From Corallincola platygyrae (GTDB taxonomy: Bacteria; Pseudomonadota; Gammaproteobacteria; Enterobacterales; Neiellaceae): a DNA stretch of 64,000 nucleotides. Position numbers and translations under genes: made by a program. Positions within the stretch are counted from its first letter, which is position 1. Every line of letters starts with the position of its first letter. Shown here in pieces: positions 34,656 through 44,644 of this stretch. Location of the stretch: the NCBI RefSeq assembly GCF_039544265.1, contig NZ_BAABLI010000004.1, forward strand, positions 124,001 through 188,000, in the 5' to 3' direction. The notes under the pieces are model-generated. The model ran no database searches. It saw only the letters and a program-made list of their open reading frames with translations, and was not told the DNA's origin.

Positions 34656-35198
34656 TTAACGCATTACGCGACGAGCCGCCAGTCCAAATACTGCCAGACC
34701 CATAAGCAATAGCGCTGCCGGCGCAGGAACTGCTGCTGCAGGTTGGAAGCTCAGAGCGATCTGCTCTGTTGTAACAATGCCACTGCCCGTAGTAATAGCA
34801 TCGGCACGATCGCTCACACCGGCGCGAAAAGACGCACCAAGACTTGCTTCAGAACCAAAAAACAGCGAAGCGGAAGTGACTGCAGGCGCTGCATTCACAA
34901 CACCGAATGACAGGAAGTCAAAGTCGGTAATAGTGCCGTTAAGTACGGTCCAGCTGTTTCTGAACGGAGCGCCTACGTATTCACCGACACCATATCCGGC
35001 GCTGTTGCTGAATACTTCGATGCTGCTGGCTGCACCAGTACCTTCTGACAGGCCGCGTACAATACCGGTAATAGAACCACCGCCATTAAGTGCATTTTCA
35101 AAGCTGAATGTGAAATCAAGCAGGGCTGCCTGAGCATTTTGACATGCCATCAACAGAGCGATAGCAGAGATTACGCGAGTCATTAAACGACGCATCAC
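34656..35198 (-). CDS. PEP-CTERM-type exported protein
   Basis: This 180-residue protein has a signal peptide (RVISAIALLMACQNAQA) and a C-terminal sorting signal: VPAPAALLLMGLAVFGLAARR, ending in RVMR. The V-P-x-P motif, hydrophobic helix and Arg-rich end are the PEP-CTERM tripartite anchor that exosortase EpsH recognises and cleaves. The mature middle is Ser/Gly/Ala-rich and beta-like, without known catalytic motifs. No exosortase or polysaccharide genes are in the window, so sorting would use a system elsewhere. It is likely an extracellular or biofilm matrix component. Confidence 0.8.
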   Translation of the reverse strand: MMRRLMTRVISAIALLMACQNAQAALLDFTFSFENALNGGGSITGIVRGLSEGTGAASSIEVFSNSAGYGVGEYVGAPFRNSWTVLNGTITDFDFLSFGVVNAAPAVTSASLFFGSEASLGASFRAGVSDRADAITTGSGIVTTEQIALSFQPAAAVPAPAALLLMGLAVFGLAARRVMR

Positions 35199-35419
35199 AA
35201 CTTCCTTATAGATGTTAAGACTGCATGTAGTTCGCCTGTTAAGGCAACTTCAGCACTAAATGTTAATTTAGCAAAGCAAAATCTATTCCATCCAATATTA
35301 TCAATTGGTTAGTTTTGTCCTGGTTGAATAGTTGTAAGATAGTTCGACACTGTCAAGGTTAAAAAATAATCAGTTTTTCATTGTTAACCTAACTTTTTTC
35401 TGCTTACTGGCAAATCTAC

Positions 35420-36997
35420 TTAAATGGTTAGTCCTGCTTCTTCAAGTAGTGCTTTGAGTGGCGCACACTCCTGTTCATAACGCTTCCAGCGGCCGATCGA
35501 TTTGTTGTTCATCGGTTGGCGGACCTGCACGGCACTGGCTGTAGCAACGGGTGCGTCATTGAGGTGGAAATCGATGCAGCCTTGTTCAAAGGGCAGGCCA
35601 CAGAATGCCAGTATCCGCTTTATTTGCTGCTCTGGTTCAGCCACGAGGGTCTCGTAATCAACACACAATAGCTTGTCACCTAACTTCTGTTCCCAGAACT
35701 TCATCAGGTCATCAAACATCAGGTAATACCGCCCGGTATCTTCCAGATCGTACGAATAGTTGTAGTAACTGAAATTCAGCGCGAATAGCTGGCGGAAGTT
35801 ACTCAGGCAGGTATCCATCGGATTGCGCCGAAGGTAGATTAACTTGGCTTTGGGCAGTGCCTGATGAAGAAAGCCGAGGTAGAAAAAGTTGAGTGGCATT
35901 TTATCGGTGAAATGCCGGTGTCCGGTAGTTTGAGGGCAGGTGCTTTCTATATAGGCTTTGCCCAACGCAGGCATATCCAGTGTCATGCCTTTGGCAATGG
36001 TCTCTGGATCCAACACCTGACGCGAAGGCGTTTTTGCCATGCGTTTTAAAGCCACACCAAAGTTTTGCAACTCGCCAGCGGTAAATACCTGACTATGACT
36101 GGAGACAATGCGGTCAACCAGCGTCGTGCCCGATCTTGGCATGCCTGTCACAATAATGGGCTGGTCATCCTCGTGGCCCCTGCTGGCATCGAAAGTATGG
36201 TTGGCAAACGCGGCTTTCATGTTTTCAAACAGGGCTTTGTCCTGCTGCCACTGATAACCCAAACCTACTTTTTTCGCGGCATTACCCTTGGCTAGTGCGG
36301 CAAAGGCTTTGGGGTAGGCTTTTAACGCTTCATACTCTTTGAGCAGGGCATGTCCCAAATGTACCTGGCCATCGACACTGTGAGTGTTACTTACCAGCTG
36401 CTCCAGTCGCGCAACATGGTTGTCCTGCTCAGTGATACCACCAAGATCTGCCAGCGAGGAGTGTGCGGCAAAGATATTGGGATTGAGTGTGATGACCTTT
36501 TCATAGGCTTCTCGGGCCTGCTCAAAGTCACCAATGAAACGCAGTGAGGCGGCGAGGTTGTACCAAAAGCCTGCATTGTATGGTTTCAATGCCAGCGCCT
36601 TATGAAAATAACCTACTGCTTGCTTGTGCATTCCGATGCGGCTGTACACCACGCCTATGGTGTCTAATGTCAGGGCGTCTGTCGGATTAAGTGCGGCCGC
36701 GCGTTCGATAGTGGCAGCAGCATCTGATGTGTTGTTGAGCATCGCCTGGCTGCGGGCCAACTGAGCCAGGTACTCAGCATTTTCAGGCGCTAACTTGGTG
36801 GCATGTTCAAGCAAGCCCAGCGCTTTGCCTACCTGCTGCATCGATGAGGCGATCATACCTAACAGGAAGTGTGCATCTGCATGTTGAGGTTGCTGTTGAA
36901 TAATCGCCAAACAGTGTTGGTGGGCGCGGCGAAAGTCTCGCTGATTAAGAGCCTGTTGTGCGGCGTGGTGGTGCTGTTCAATGGATAGGTTTTGCAA
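35420..36997 (-). CDS. TPR-containing sulfotransferase-family protein
   Basis: The protein has 525 residues. The first ~230 hold about five to six tetratricopeptide repeats (FLLGMIASSMQQVGKALG; TIGVVYSRIGMHKQAVGYF; FWYNLAASLRFIGDFEQA). From ~275 comes a sulfotransferase domain: PIIVTGMPRSGTTLVDRIV is the PAPS-binding 5'-phosphate loop, and IYLRRNPMDTCLSNFRQLF is the 3'-phosphate segment. Such fusions are common in marine Proteobacteria and may sulfate surface glycans or proteins, but the acceptor is unknown. It is cytosolic by sequence (no signal). It lies 105 bases downstream of the TonB receptor's convergent-side end, separated by a terminator. Confidence 0.82.
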   Translation of the reverse strand: MQNLSIEQHHHAAQQALNQRDFRRAHQHCLAIIQQQPQHADAHFLLGMIASSMQQVGKALGLLEHATKLAPENAEYLAQLARSQAMLNNTSDAAATIERAAALNPTDALTLDTIGVVYSRIGMHKQAVGYFHKALALKPYNAGFWYNLAASLRFIGDFEQAREAYEKVITLNPNIFAAHSSLADLGGITEQDNHVARLEQLVSNTHSVDGQVHLGHALLKEYEALKAYPKAFAALAKGNAAKKVGLGYQWQQDKALFENMKAAFANHTFDASRGHEDDQPIIVTGMPRSGTTLVDRIVSSHSQVFTAGELQNFGVALKRMAKTPSRQVLDPETIAKGMTLDMPALGKAYIESTCPQTTGHRHFTDKMPLNFFYLGFLHQALPKAKLIYLRRNPMDTCLSNFRQLFALNFSYYNYSYDLEDTGRYYLMFDDLMKFWEQKLGDKLLCVDYETLVAEPEQQIKRILAFCGLPFEQGCIDFHLNDAPVATASAVQVRQPMNNKSIGRWKRYEQECAPLKALLEEAGLTI

Positions 36998-37040
36998 AAG
37001 AAGCCCGTTGCCTTCGATGAGTTAATTAGATTTTTAACAA

Positions 37041-37072
37041 ACAAACGGCAGCGGGTAAACGCTGCCGTTTGT
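37041..37072 (-). terminator. Terminator downstream of the TonB receptor (minus strand)
   Basis: ACAAACGGCAGCG / CGCTGCCGTTTGT perfect 13-bp arms with a 6-base loop. The minus strand continues TTGTTAAAAA, a weak T-rich end. It isolates the receptor from the TPR-sulfotransferase gene. Confidence 0.75.
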
Positions 37073-37102
37073 GATAACGCTCAGTCCTCTTCAGGTCTGA
37101 GA

Positions 37103-39451
37103 TTAGTCGCCAAAGAAATAGGTCACATTTAAGCCCACGGTACGTGGTTCATTGATGAAGTGACCGTAACGACGTAGGTCGAACTCACCTACCTGACGGA
37201 TCTTGCTGAAGTCTTCACGCACCGAGGTATAGGTGTATTTGTCGAACAGGTTGTCGGCGTAAAGAGTAACTATCCATTTATCGAAGCTGAGCTTGGCAGA
37301 CAGGTTATGTATTGCATAACCTGCGAGCTCTTCTCCGTTATCATTCAAACCGGTTTTAGTCAGCACATCGCTTTGGGCTGTCATGGTGTATCCGATTTCC
37401 AGATCTTTGCCGTTCCAAACTTCCGTTTTATAGGTGGCGCCAGCAGAGAACTGATGTTCAGGTGAGCCCGGCAGGCGATCGCCATCCTCACCAATCCCTG
37501 GTGCATTGTCGGTCAGTTCAGCATTGGTATAGGCGTATGTGCCGTAGATAATCAGGTCATCTGTTAACAAGTAGCGGGCTGAGGTTTCGACACCACGGCT
37601 CATCGCTTCGGAACCATTTTCTGTGATCGGCAGACCACCGTTTTCGGTGCGACCATCCACCTGCAGATCTTCCCACTGGATGTAGTAGAGTGCTGCATTC
37701 AATTCCAGCGTGTTATCAAGTAACGCGCTGTGCATACCGATCTCATAGTTGGTGGTTTCATCCGGAAGAATCAGCACTTCGCTTGGCAGCGCACACAGGT
37801 TTTGTCCCTGGTTCTGGTCCGGCTGACACTCGGCCACCGCATTTACGCCACCAATACGGTAGCCTTCACTGTACGTGGCATAAACCAGAATATCTTCATC
37901 GTACTGGTAGGCTAGGTTCCCTTTCAGCAGCGTACCGTCGTCGGTCGCATTGGCTGATACCAGATCCGGGTTTATTTCATCAGGCCCTGCGCCATAAAAT
38001 GCCGTATTAAGGAAGGGCAGATCGAAGCCCTGAGTGACATCATCTTCGTAGTCGTAGTAGCGACCACCCAGTGTAAGGGTTAACTCGTCAGTCAGGTCGA
38101 AGGCTACCTCCCCGAAGATCGCTTTCTCGGTTAGCTCCTGATCCAGCACTGAATAGTACTCCAGGTTATCAGGGCGGTTTACATCCCAATACTCTGGCAG
38201 GCCTGGCACAAACTCTTCCGAGGTCGCATCGTTTTCGAACTTGTTGTAGTAAGCACCAACGATCCAGCTGAATGGTCCTTCATCCAATGAAACTAAGCGT
38301 AACTCCTGCGTTAAAGTTTTCTCTTCGCCCAATTCACGGGTAAAGGCAGCAAACGACGGGAAATCTTCGTAGCCATATTCGAAGTCAAGCAACAGGTCGG
38401 TCTGGTCGCGTTGCCCCTCTTCGTCGTACTTGGAGTAACCTGTGGCCGATACCAGCTCAGCAAACCCAAGATCATAGGTTAGCTCTAGGCTGGCCAACTG
38501 GTTTTTCACATCGTTTGGCTCTTCAAAGCGGTAAGCGTTTTCGTACTTGCCGGTGTTGAATGCCCGGGTGTGCACCATGGAGCGGCCTTCTGGCTTCTCT
38601 CGCTGGTAGTAGTAATTCAGGGTGGCGTCGAGCTCATCAATCGGTGCCCAGCGCAGTGACGCACGGCCATAAACCGTCTCGTTGCCGTTATTGTCTGACT
38701 TACGGCGCAGGTTTGCGTCAACATCTGCCGTGTCAGCGAAATCGGGTTGTGGGTTAGAAACACCCGGCTCGCGAACGATATAGTTGTAATCGATAAAACC
38801 TGATTGTTCGACGTAACCCATAGAGCCGCGGAAGGCGAAGGTATCGCCCAACGGCACATTAAATACGAAGTGGCTTTCGTAGTTCATATCATCGGCGTGG
38901 CTGGTTTGGGATAGACCACCGGTGATATTAGCTTCAACGGAATCAAACTGAGGTTTGACCGGAATGTAACGGATCGCACCGCCTAAAGTACCTGCACCGT
39001 AGAGCGTGCCCTGGGGGCCGATCAGTACTTCAACACGCTCGATGTCGTTGAGGTAAAGATCGACATAAACTGGGATATCACCAACGTAAGTGCCTACGGT
39101 ACCGCCGCCACTGTTCGAAGTGGTTGGGCCAAGTGCACTGGTATTTAAACCACGCACGATGATCTGAGAAGGCCCCCGCCCGCCCTGATCTACCACGGCG
39201 AGACCGGGAACCCACTTAGCAACATCAACCAGATCTGTGATGCGGTTGTCTGCAAGTTGGTCACCGCCCAAAGCGGTAATATTTAGGGGGACTTCCTGAA
39301 CCGTATTAATGCGGCGGGATGCAGTGACTGAGATCCTTTCGAGGCCAGCATAATCCTCCTCTTTAACCTCTTCTTCAGCATATACTGGCGTTGCCAGAAC
39401 CCCGGTAATCGCAATGGAAACGGCACTTCGTTTGAACTTGGCGATCGGCAT
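37103..39451 (-). CDS. TonB-dependent outer-membrane receptor
   Basis: The protein has 782 residues with a signal peptide (VSIAITGVLATPVYA). The TonB box region (LERISVTASRR near 38) precedes a plug domain with VPLNITALGGDQL, GGRGPSQIIVRGL and IERVEVLIGPQGTLYGAGTLGG, then a 22-strand barrel, ending with a terminal aromatic strand (GLNVTYFFGD). This subgroup transports varied ligands, from iron chelates to carbohydrates, in Alteromonadales; nothing here identifies the ligand. No partner transporter genes adjoin it. Radical-repair gene radD is divergent. Confidence 0.9.
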   Translation of the reverse strand: MPIAKFKRSAVSIAITGVLATPVYAEEEVKEEDYAGLERISVTASRRINTVQEVPLNITALGGDQLADNRITDLVDVAKWVPGLAVVDQGGRGPSQIIVRGLNTSALGPTTSNSGGGTVGTYVGDIPVYVDLYLNDIERVEVLIGPQGTLYGAGTLGGAIRYIPVKPQFDSVEANITGGLSQTSHADDMNYESHFVFNVPLGDTFAFRGSMGYVEQSGFIDYNYIVREPGVSNPQPDFADTADVDANLRRKSDNNGNETVYGRASLRWAPIDELDATLNYYYQREKPEGRSMVHTRAFNTGKYENAYRFEEPNDVKNQLASLELTYDLGFAELVSATGYSKYDEEGQRDQTDLLLDFEYGYEDFPSFAAFTRELGEEKTLTQELRLVSLDEGPFSWIVGAYYNKFENDATSEEFVPGLPEYWDVNRPDNLEYYSVLDQELTEKAIFGEVAFDLTDELTLTLGGRYYDYEDDVTQGFDLPFLNTAFYGAGPDEINPDLVSANATDDGTLLKGNLAYQYDEDILVYATYSEGYRIGGVNAVAECQPDQNQGQNLCALPSEVLILPDETTNYEIGMHSALLDNTLELNAALYYIQWEDLQVDGRTENGGLPITENGSEAMSRGVETSARYLLTDDLIIYGTYAYTNAELTDNAPGIGEDGDRLPGSPEHQFSAGATYKTEVWNGKDLEIGYTMTAQSDVLTKTGLNDNGEELAGYAIHNLSAKLSFDKWIVTLYADNLFDKYTYTSVREDFSKIRQVGEFDLRRYGHFINEPRTVGLNVTYFFGD

Positions 39452-39793
39452 GTTTTGTTATTCCGTTATTAGGTTTCTCTGGAGTTTTTTGCACTGGTGG
39501 TCTTAGGACGCACTCTTTTTGGGCGCAAAAAAGGGAGTAGCCAAATCAGTTTGGTGCAATTTGATGGTTGGATAATCAAAATCGCTACAAAACTGAAACA
39601 AAATGGTTACATATGATGGCTAAGCAGATTTCATGCCCAGTTTTTTCGAATGAAGCTAAGTGGTTAATTACTGCGCAATCTGACTTATTACTTCTTTGGG
39701 GGTAGCGAAGGTGAACCATATTGGCGCTGGTCTAATCAGCGGGAAGTCGGGTTAGAATAGCGATCATCTTTTATTTATAGGTGATGTAAGCGG
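39452..39793. other. 342-bp divergent spacer between a TonB receptor and radD
   Basis: AT-rich, and must hold both promoters. An inverted repeat TTTGAT-N9-ATCAAA lies at 39560-39580; the 9-bp gap does not fit FNR or CRP. No terminator or known operator is recognised. No coding frame of interest. Confidence 0.3.
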
Positions 39794-41521
39794 TTGTCAG
39801 TCAAACTACGCGACTATCAGCAAGCCTCTGTTGAGGCGGTGTTAAGCCATTTTCGACAAACTGATGATCCTGCGGTGTTGGTGCTACCCACCGGCGCGGG
39901 TAAAAGTCTCGTGATTGCGGAGTTGGCGCGACTGGCGCGTTTTCCGATATTGGTTCTCGCTCATGTCAAAGAGCTGGTAGAACAGAATCATGGTAAATAT
40001 GAAGCCTATGGTTTCGAGGCGGGTATTTTTGCGGCGGGGCTGGGCAAGAAGCAGCACAGTTACCCGGTGACCTTTGCCAGCGTACAATCCTTGTGCCGAA
40101 ACTTGGATAAGTTTGATGGCTATTATTCACTGCTTATTGTTGACGAATGTCATCGCATATCTCAAAGCGATGAGTCGCAATATCAATCTGTTATTACACA
40201 TCTGAAACAGCAGAATCCGCAACTGAAAGTGCTGGGGCTCACCGCGACCCCTTATCGTTTGGACAGTGGTTGGATCTACCAGCAACACCACCACGGCTTT
40301 GTTCGTACTGATCAACCTGTGCCGTTTAAAAAGTGCATTTATGAGCTGCCTCTGCGTTACCTGATTAGGTGCGGATATCTCACCGAGCCCCAAGTGGTGG
40401 ATGCGCCGGCCGCGCGCTATCAGTTTGATGAATTGCCTCCAGCCTACAGCGAAGCTGAGCTAGATCAGTTTTTGGGTCGCTACCCGCGCGTGACACAGGC
40501 GATCTGTGAACAGGTGAAAACGCTGGCTGAATCGCGGCGAGGGGTGATGTTGTTTGCTGCAAGCGTGAAACATGCCCATGAGATAGCGGGTTATCTACCA
40601 GAAGATCAAACCGCGATTGTTACTGGAGATACGCCGGGTAAAACTCGTGACGCGCTCATTGAGCAGTTTAAACAGCAGCAACTGAAGTTCTTGGTGAATG
40701 TGTCAGTTTTGACGACTGGCTTTGATGCTCCCCATGTCGACTTTATCGCGATTTTACGACGCACCGAGTCGGTGAGTCTCTATCAACAGATTGTGGGGCG
40801 TGGCCTTCGCCTGTATCCAGACAAAACAGACTGTCTGGTGGTGGACTACGCAGGTAACAATTACGACCTATATCAGCCGGAGATCGGCGAAACCCGACCG
40901 AACCCCAACAGTGAGCTAGTACAGGTGATGTGCCCACAATGTGGCTTTGGCAATCTGTTCTGGGGGTTAACTGACAGCGACGGCGATATCATTGAACATC
41001 ATGGTCGCCGATGTCAGGGGCTGGTGGACGATCCTGAACAGCCTGGGCAGCAGGTTCAGTGTGATTATCGGTATCAGTTCAAGGAGTGTGGTCGCTGCAA
41101 TGCTCAGAACGACATTGCAGCGCGCGAGTGCCATGCTTGCGGCAATGCCCTGATAGACCCGGACAATCAACTGAAAGACGCACTGAAGCTGAAAGACCGC
41201 AAAGTGTTGCGTTGCAGTGGGCTGTCAGCGTCAACAGAAGGCGACGTGGTCAGGTTGGTATACCATGACGAAGATGGCGCTGAGTTGACTGAAAAGTTTG
41301 ATTTCTCAAGTGCTGGGCAACGGAAGAAGTTCTTCCAGATATTCTTTCGCACCGTATCTGGCGAGCCTTGGAAGACCAGTGACGCGGCCAAACTGGTCGA
41401 ACAGATCCATCAACTAGTGGCACCAGATTTTGTGATTGCCCGGCAGATGAAAAAATACTGGAAAATCGAACACAGGATTTTTGACTACCAAGGCCCTTAT
41501 CGAAAGGCGTATCAGCGCTAG
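39794..41521 (+). CDS. radD: RadD, DNA-repair superfamily 2 helicase-like ATPase
   Basis: This 575-residue protein is collinear with E. coli RadD (YejH, 586 residues) over its whole length. Motifs: Q-like LRDYQQ at 5-10, Walker A PTGAGKS at 32-38, DECH at 117-120, TATPYR near 154, TTGFDAP and QIVGRGLR of motifs V-VI, and a C-terminal four-Cys zinc region (CPQCGFGN; ECGRCNAQNDIAARECHACGN). RadD acts with RecA and SSB in repair of double-strand breaks and crosslinks. The start is a TTG, giving MSVKLRDY; AGGTGATG precedes it. No neighbours with a shared role. Confidence 0.92.
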   Translation: MSVKLRDYQQASVEAVLSHFRQTDDPAVLVLPTGAGKSLVIAELARLARFPILVLAHVKELVEQNHGKYEAYGFEAGIFAAGLGKKQHSYPVTFASVQSLCRNLDKFDGYYSLLIVDECHRISQSDESQYQSVITHLKQQNPQLKVLGLTATPYRLDSGWIYQQHHHGFVRTDQPVPFKKCIYELPLRYLIRCGYLTEPQVVDAPAARYQFDELPPAYSEAELDQFLGRYPRVTQAICEQVKTLAESRRGVMLFAASVKHAHEIAGYLPEDQTAIVTGDTPGKTRDALIEQFKQQQLKFLVNVSVLTTGFDAPHVDFIAILRRTESVSLYQQIVGRGLRLYPDKTDCLVVDYAGNNYDLYQPEIGETRPNPNSELVQVMCPQCGFGNLFWGLTDSDGDIIEHHGRRCQGLVDDPEQPGQQVQCDYRYQFKECGRCNAQNDIAARECHACGNALIDPDNQLKDALKLKDRKVLRCSGLSASTEGDVVRLVYHDEDGAELTEKFDFSSAGQRKKFFQIFFRTVSGEPWKTSDAAKLVEQIHQLVAPDFVIARQMKKYWKIEHRIFDYQGPYRKAYQR

Positions 41522-41552
41522 TGGCATGCCTGTGCACACCAACGTCAGCTGA

Positions 41553-43391
41553 TCAGGTAGTTTGCTGTTGGCTTAAGGGAGGTGTGCCTTCTGCTTGCAC
41601 CACTCTGTTTCTACCTGCATTTTTAGCGGCGTATAGTGCTTCATCGGCTTTTTGTATCAGCGCCAGGGGCGAATCAATATTGGCGGGAGGGATCTCTGTG
41701 GCTACACCCGCACTGACGGTCAGCACTCTTAGCCCGGCCAACTGAGTGTGCGCATGGGGGATCTGGGCTTTTTCAATACTTTGCCTTAGTTCTTCAGCAA
41801 TAGCCCGCGCTGGTGGCTCTCGCGTACCGCTGAGAATGACACCAAACTCTTCGCCCCCATAACGAGCGACCAGGTCGCCGGGGCGCCTGACAAATGGACT
41901 GCGTTCTAAGAGCTGGGCCACCTGTTTCAGGCACTCGTCGCCGGCAATATGCCCGTAGTTGTCGTTATAAGCTTTGAAAAAATCCACATCGATCAGTATC
42001 AGGCTAAGGTGCTCCTGATTGCGGCGGCAGCGACGCCACTCGGCTTCAATATGATTATCAAATGCCCGTCGGTTAGCGACGCCTGTCAGGCCATCTTTAC
42101 CCACCATATCTTCCAGTTGCAGGTTACTCTCTTCCAACTGCTTCTGAGTAAACAGTAACTTCTCTTCACTACGAACTCGCTCGGTCACTTGCTCCTGCAG
42201 GCGTTCATTAATTTTAAACAGGTCTTCAGTTCGCTCCTGTACTCGGGATTCCAATACGCGTTGGGCTGTTTCAAGTTCACGGACGGCACGGGCGCGAATA
42301 TTGACTAAATAAGTCAGCAAAAACAGCGCAGAGATAATGGTGACGATAACAATGGTTACCACCACATTTCTGGCTGAATCAAACTGCTTCATCGCTTCCT
42401 GCTCTTCTATCTCTGACGCGAGGCCCAGTGATAGCTCTCTGTTCCATAGCCAGGCACCCTGTACCCGCACCCCTCGATAATCCCGATAGCTTTCACTGTG
42501 CAATCCAAAGTCTCCTTTGATAGCGCGCTTTGCCATAAAGGTCAGTGGCCAGGAATCCTTTGAACCATGGGGGTGGTAGTCCGCCAGCAGGTCGCCTCCA
42601 GGGTCAGCAACGCGGATAGAGAGAATGGAAGATTGGCCAAAATCTAACAGTCCTATCAGTTCCAAATGATTATTAAACCGGCTTTCAGACATCATGTAGC
42701 CATCTTCATTAAACGCGTAGGTTTCGCCGGTTTGCCCTAGTCGTCCCAGTGCTGTGATTTTGCTGAAATCGTCAACGGGGTCGATTCTTAAGGTGAAAAT
42801 GGCAATGACTTCGCCACTGTCATCCTGGATGGGAGTCGCGACAAACATGGTGGGGTCGATTGACTCAATGCTGTCGTCCAGGGAAACGTCAGAATTGATC
42901 GCTGGCACGATCACGGTGCGCGATGCCAGCACTTGCTTAAAAAGCTCAGGGCGTTGCTCGAAGATAAGGTTGGTTGTGCCGATGTTTTCGTTACGCATTG
43001 AGGCCAGATTGGTCCCGTCTGGCGCGATAATAAAGAAACCCATATAAACGCTGCTGGCTATGGGTACGCTTAGCAGTGTACGCAGCTGAGATAGCTCAGT
43101 CGAGACCATTAGCTGGTTTCTGTCTCTGGGCTTGGTAAGCAACTGCTCTGTTAATTCAATAACCTGAGGCTGGCCTGCGTAAAGCACGGCATCATGTTTA
43201 TGGTCTTTTACCCAAAGGTGTAGCGCTTCATTAACGGTTAACAGGACGGTTTGCAAAGCGGCAACATTCGACTTCCGCGTATCCTGCTCAATCTTCCTGA
43301 TACCACTGTATGCGATCACCACAACAATGGTAATAAACAGAAGAACGAGTAAAGGCTCAAACATACGCTTTAACAGCGTATCTCTACTCAT
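41553..43391 (-). CDS. Membrane diguanylate cyclase with Cache-type sensor
   Basis: The ATG at 43391 (MSRDTLLKRMFEPLLVLLF) gives 612 residues; the longer frame adds a leader with no membrane signal. One membrane segment near 12-29, a periplasmic Cache-like sensor to ~330, a second near 350, a coiled coil (~375-430), then GGDEF with RYGGEEF. An inhibitory RxxD site (RPGD) sits five residues before GGEEF, so product feedback is likely. It makes cyclic di-GMP from GTP. The gene is convergent with radD and has no clear partner; the sensed signal is unknown. Confidence 0.9.
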   Translation of the reverse strand: MSRDTLLKRMFEPLLVLLFITIVVVIAYSGIRKIEQDTRKSNVAALQTVLLTVNEALHLWVKDHKHDAVLYAGQPQVIELTEQLLTKPRDRNQLMVSTELSQLRTLLSVPIASSVYMGFFIIAPDGTNLASMRNENIGTTNLIFEQRPELFKQVLASRTVIVPAINSDVSLDDSIESIDPTMFVATPIQDDSGEVIAIFTLRIDPVDDFSKITALGRLGQTGETYAFNEDGYMMSESRFNNHLELIGLLDFGQSSILSIRVADPGGDLLADYHPHGSKDSWPLTFMAKRAIKGDFGLHSESYRDYRGVRVQGAWLWNRELSLGLASEIEEQEAMKQFDSARNVVVTIVIVTIISALFLLTYLVNIRARAVRELETAQRVLESRVQERTEDLFKINERLQEQVTERVRSEEKLLFTQKQLEESNLQLEDMVGKDGLTGVANRRAFDNHIEAEWRRCRRNQEHLSLILIDVDFFKAYNDNYGHIAGDECLKQVAQLLERSPFVRRPGDLVARYGGEEFGVILSGTREPPARAIAEELRQSIEKAQIPHAHTQLAGLRVLTVSAGVATEIPPANIDSPLALIQKADEALYAAKNAGRNRVVQAEGTPPLSQQQTT

Positions 43392-43594
43392 ACGCGAAGC
43401 TTCAGTCACAACAGCAAGGCCTTTGCAGGAGAGGGCAGTTAGTATTATTTCAGTGTAGCCTAAACCATTGATAACTCCCTCCCCTTGACTGGTAAAACCA
43501 ATCTGGACAGTGGCCCACTTAACCGGATAATTAGCCAAAACAAAATTAATGAAGTCTGCGCAATATTAAGCGTGGGTGAGCGATTGATTAATCA

Positions 43595-44617
43595 ATGAAA
43601 TTATCGACAGAACAGCAAAACGCGATCTGTTTTGCAGCCGACGGCCAAACGGTCGATGAGATAGTGCCCATGCAGTCTTTATGGGCCGGCCAAGGCGAAT
43701 TGGCGCGGCTAAGACTCACTTGCGCTGGAACTTCCGGCACTAAGTCGCTTGTCGTAAAACAGATCGCTTTTACGGAAAAAGGCGATCACCCCCGAGGTTG
43801 GAACACTCAGCGCTCTGTCCAGCGCAAGCGCCACTCTTATGAAGTGGAATTAAACTGGTATCGGCAGTATGCAGGACACACAACAGGGGCAGGGCGCGAA
43901 TCAAAATCAGCGCGTTGTCCTGCGCTGATTTACTCGGAAACATCGGAGTACGGAATGCTGCTGGTACTGGAAGATCTGGCTGTGGACTATCCTGTTCGAT
44001 TTACCGCAGGAAAGGATGACCGCCCGACTGAGGTCCAGATCAAAAGCTGTATTCGTTGGTTAGCGCAGTTTCATGCACAATTTCTGGGGCATAGTGTCGA
44101 CGGCCTTTGGCCAGTTGGCGGTTACTGGCATCTCGATACTCGGCCAGACGAGTGGCAGGTAATGCCTGAGGGGGAACTTAAAGCCGCTGCCAATGTACTA
44201 GATGTGGAACTGGCGTCTTGTCCATATCAAACCCTGATTCACGGCGATGCCAAGCTGGCTAACTTCTGTTTTGATGCTTCCGGAGCGCGAGTCGCCGCGG
44301 TCGATTTTCAATATGTGGGACGGGGCCCGGGCAGTAAAGATTTGATGTTGCTGCTCAGCAGTGTGATGCCAGATTCTCGTCTGATGGAAGAAGCATCCGC
44401 CTTGGTTGAGTATTATTTCGAGCAGTTATCCACCTCGTTGCAACAATGGCAGCCTAACATCGATCGCCACTCGGTGATTGCAGCGTGGCGATCGTTATAT
44501 GCCATTTCATGGGCTGACTTTCACCGCTTTTTGGCCGGATGGAGTCCGGGGCACTGGAAGATCGGCGAGTATTGTCTGCAGCAAACTGAACAGGCGTTGT
44601 TACAACTTCGGGGTTAA
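43595..44617 (+). CDS. APH/ecdysteroid-kinase-like small-molecule kinase
   Basis: This 340-residue protein has the aminoglycoside/choline-kinase fold. N-lobe: SLVVKQIAF (ATP-lysine strand). Catalytic loop HGDAKLANF with His216-Gly-Asp218; metal motif VDFQYVG with Asp237. The family resembles EcKinase/DUF1679-type proteins that phosphorylate alcohols such as choline or ecdysteroids; the bacterial substrate is unknown. The following gene, 27 bases on with a strong ribosome site, encodes an IMPase-family phosphatase, so kinase and phosphatase are probably co-expressed. Confidence 0.82.
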   Translation: MKLSTEQQNAICFAADGQTVDEIVPMQSLWAGQGELARLRLTCAGTSGTKSLVVKQIAFTEKGDHPRGWNTQRSVQRKRHSYEVELNWYRQYAGHTTGAGRESKSARCPALIYSETSEYGMLLVLEDLAVDYPVRFTAGKDDRPTEVQIKSCIRWLAQFHAQFLGHSVDGLWPVGGYWHLDTRPDEWQVMPEGELKAAANVLDVELASCPYQTLIHGDAKLANFCFDASGARVAAVDFQYVGRGPGSKDLMLLLSSVMPDSRLMEEASALVEYYFEQLSTSLQQWQPNIDRHSVIAAWRSLYAISWADFHRFLAGWSPGHWKIGEYCLQQTEQALLQLRG

Positions 44618-44644
44618 GACAGCACAGAGGTTAAAAAGGAGAGT

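Noticed and set aside
39560..39580. FNR or CRP site before the TonB receptor
   Set aside because: The arm spacing of nine bases fits neither regulator.
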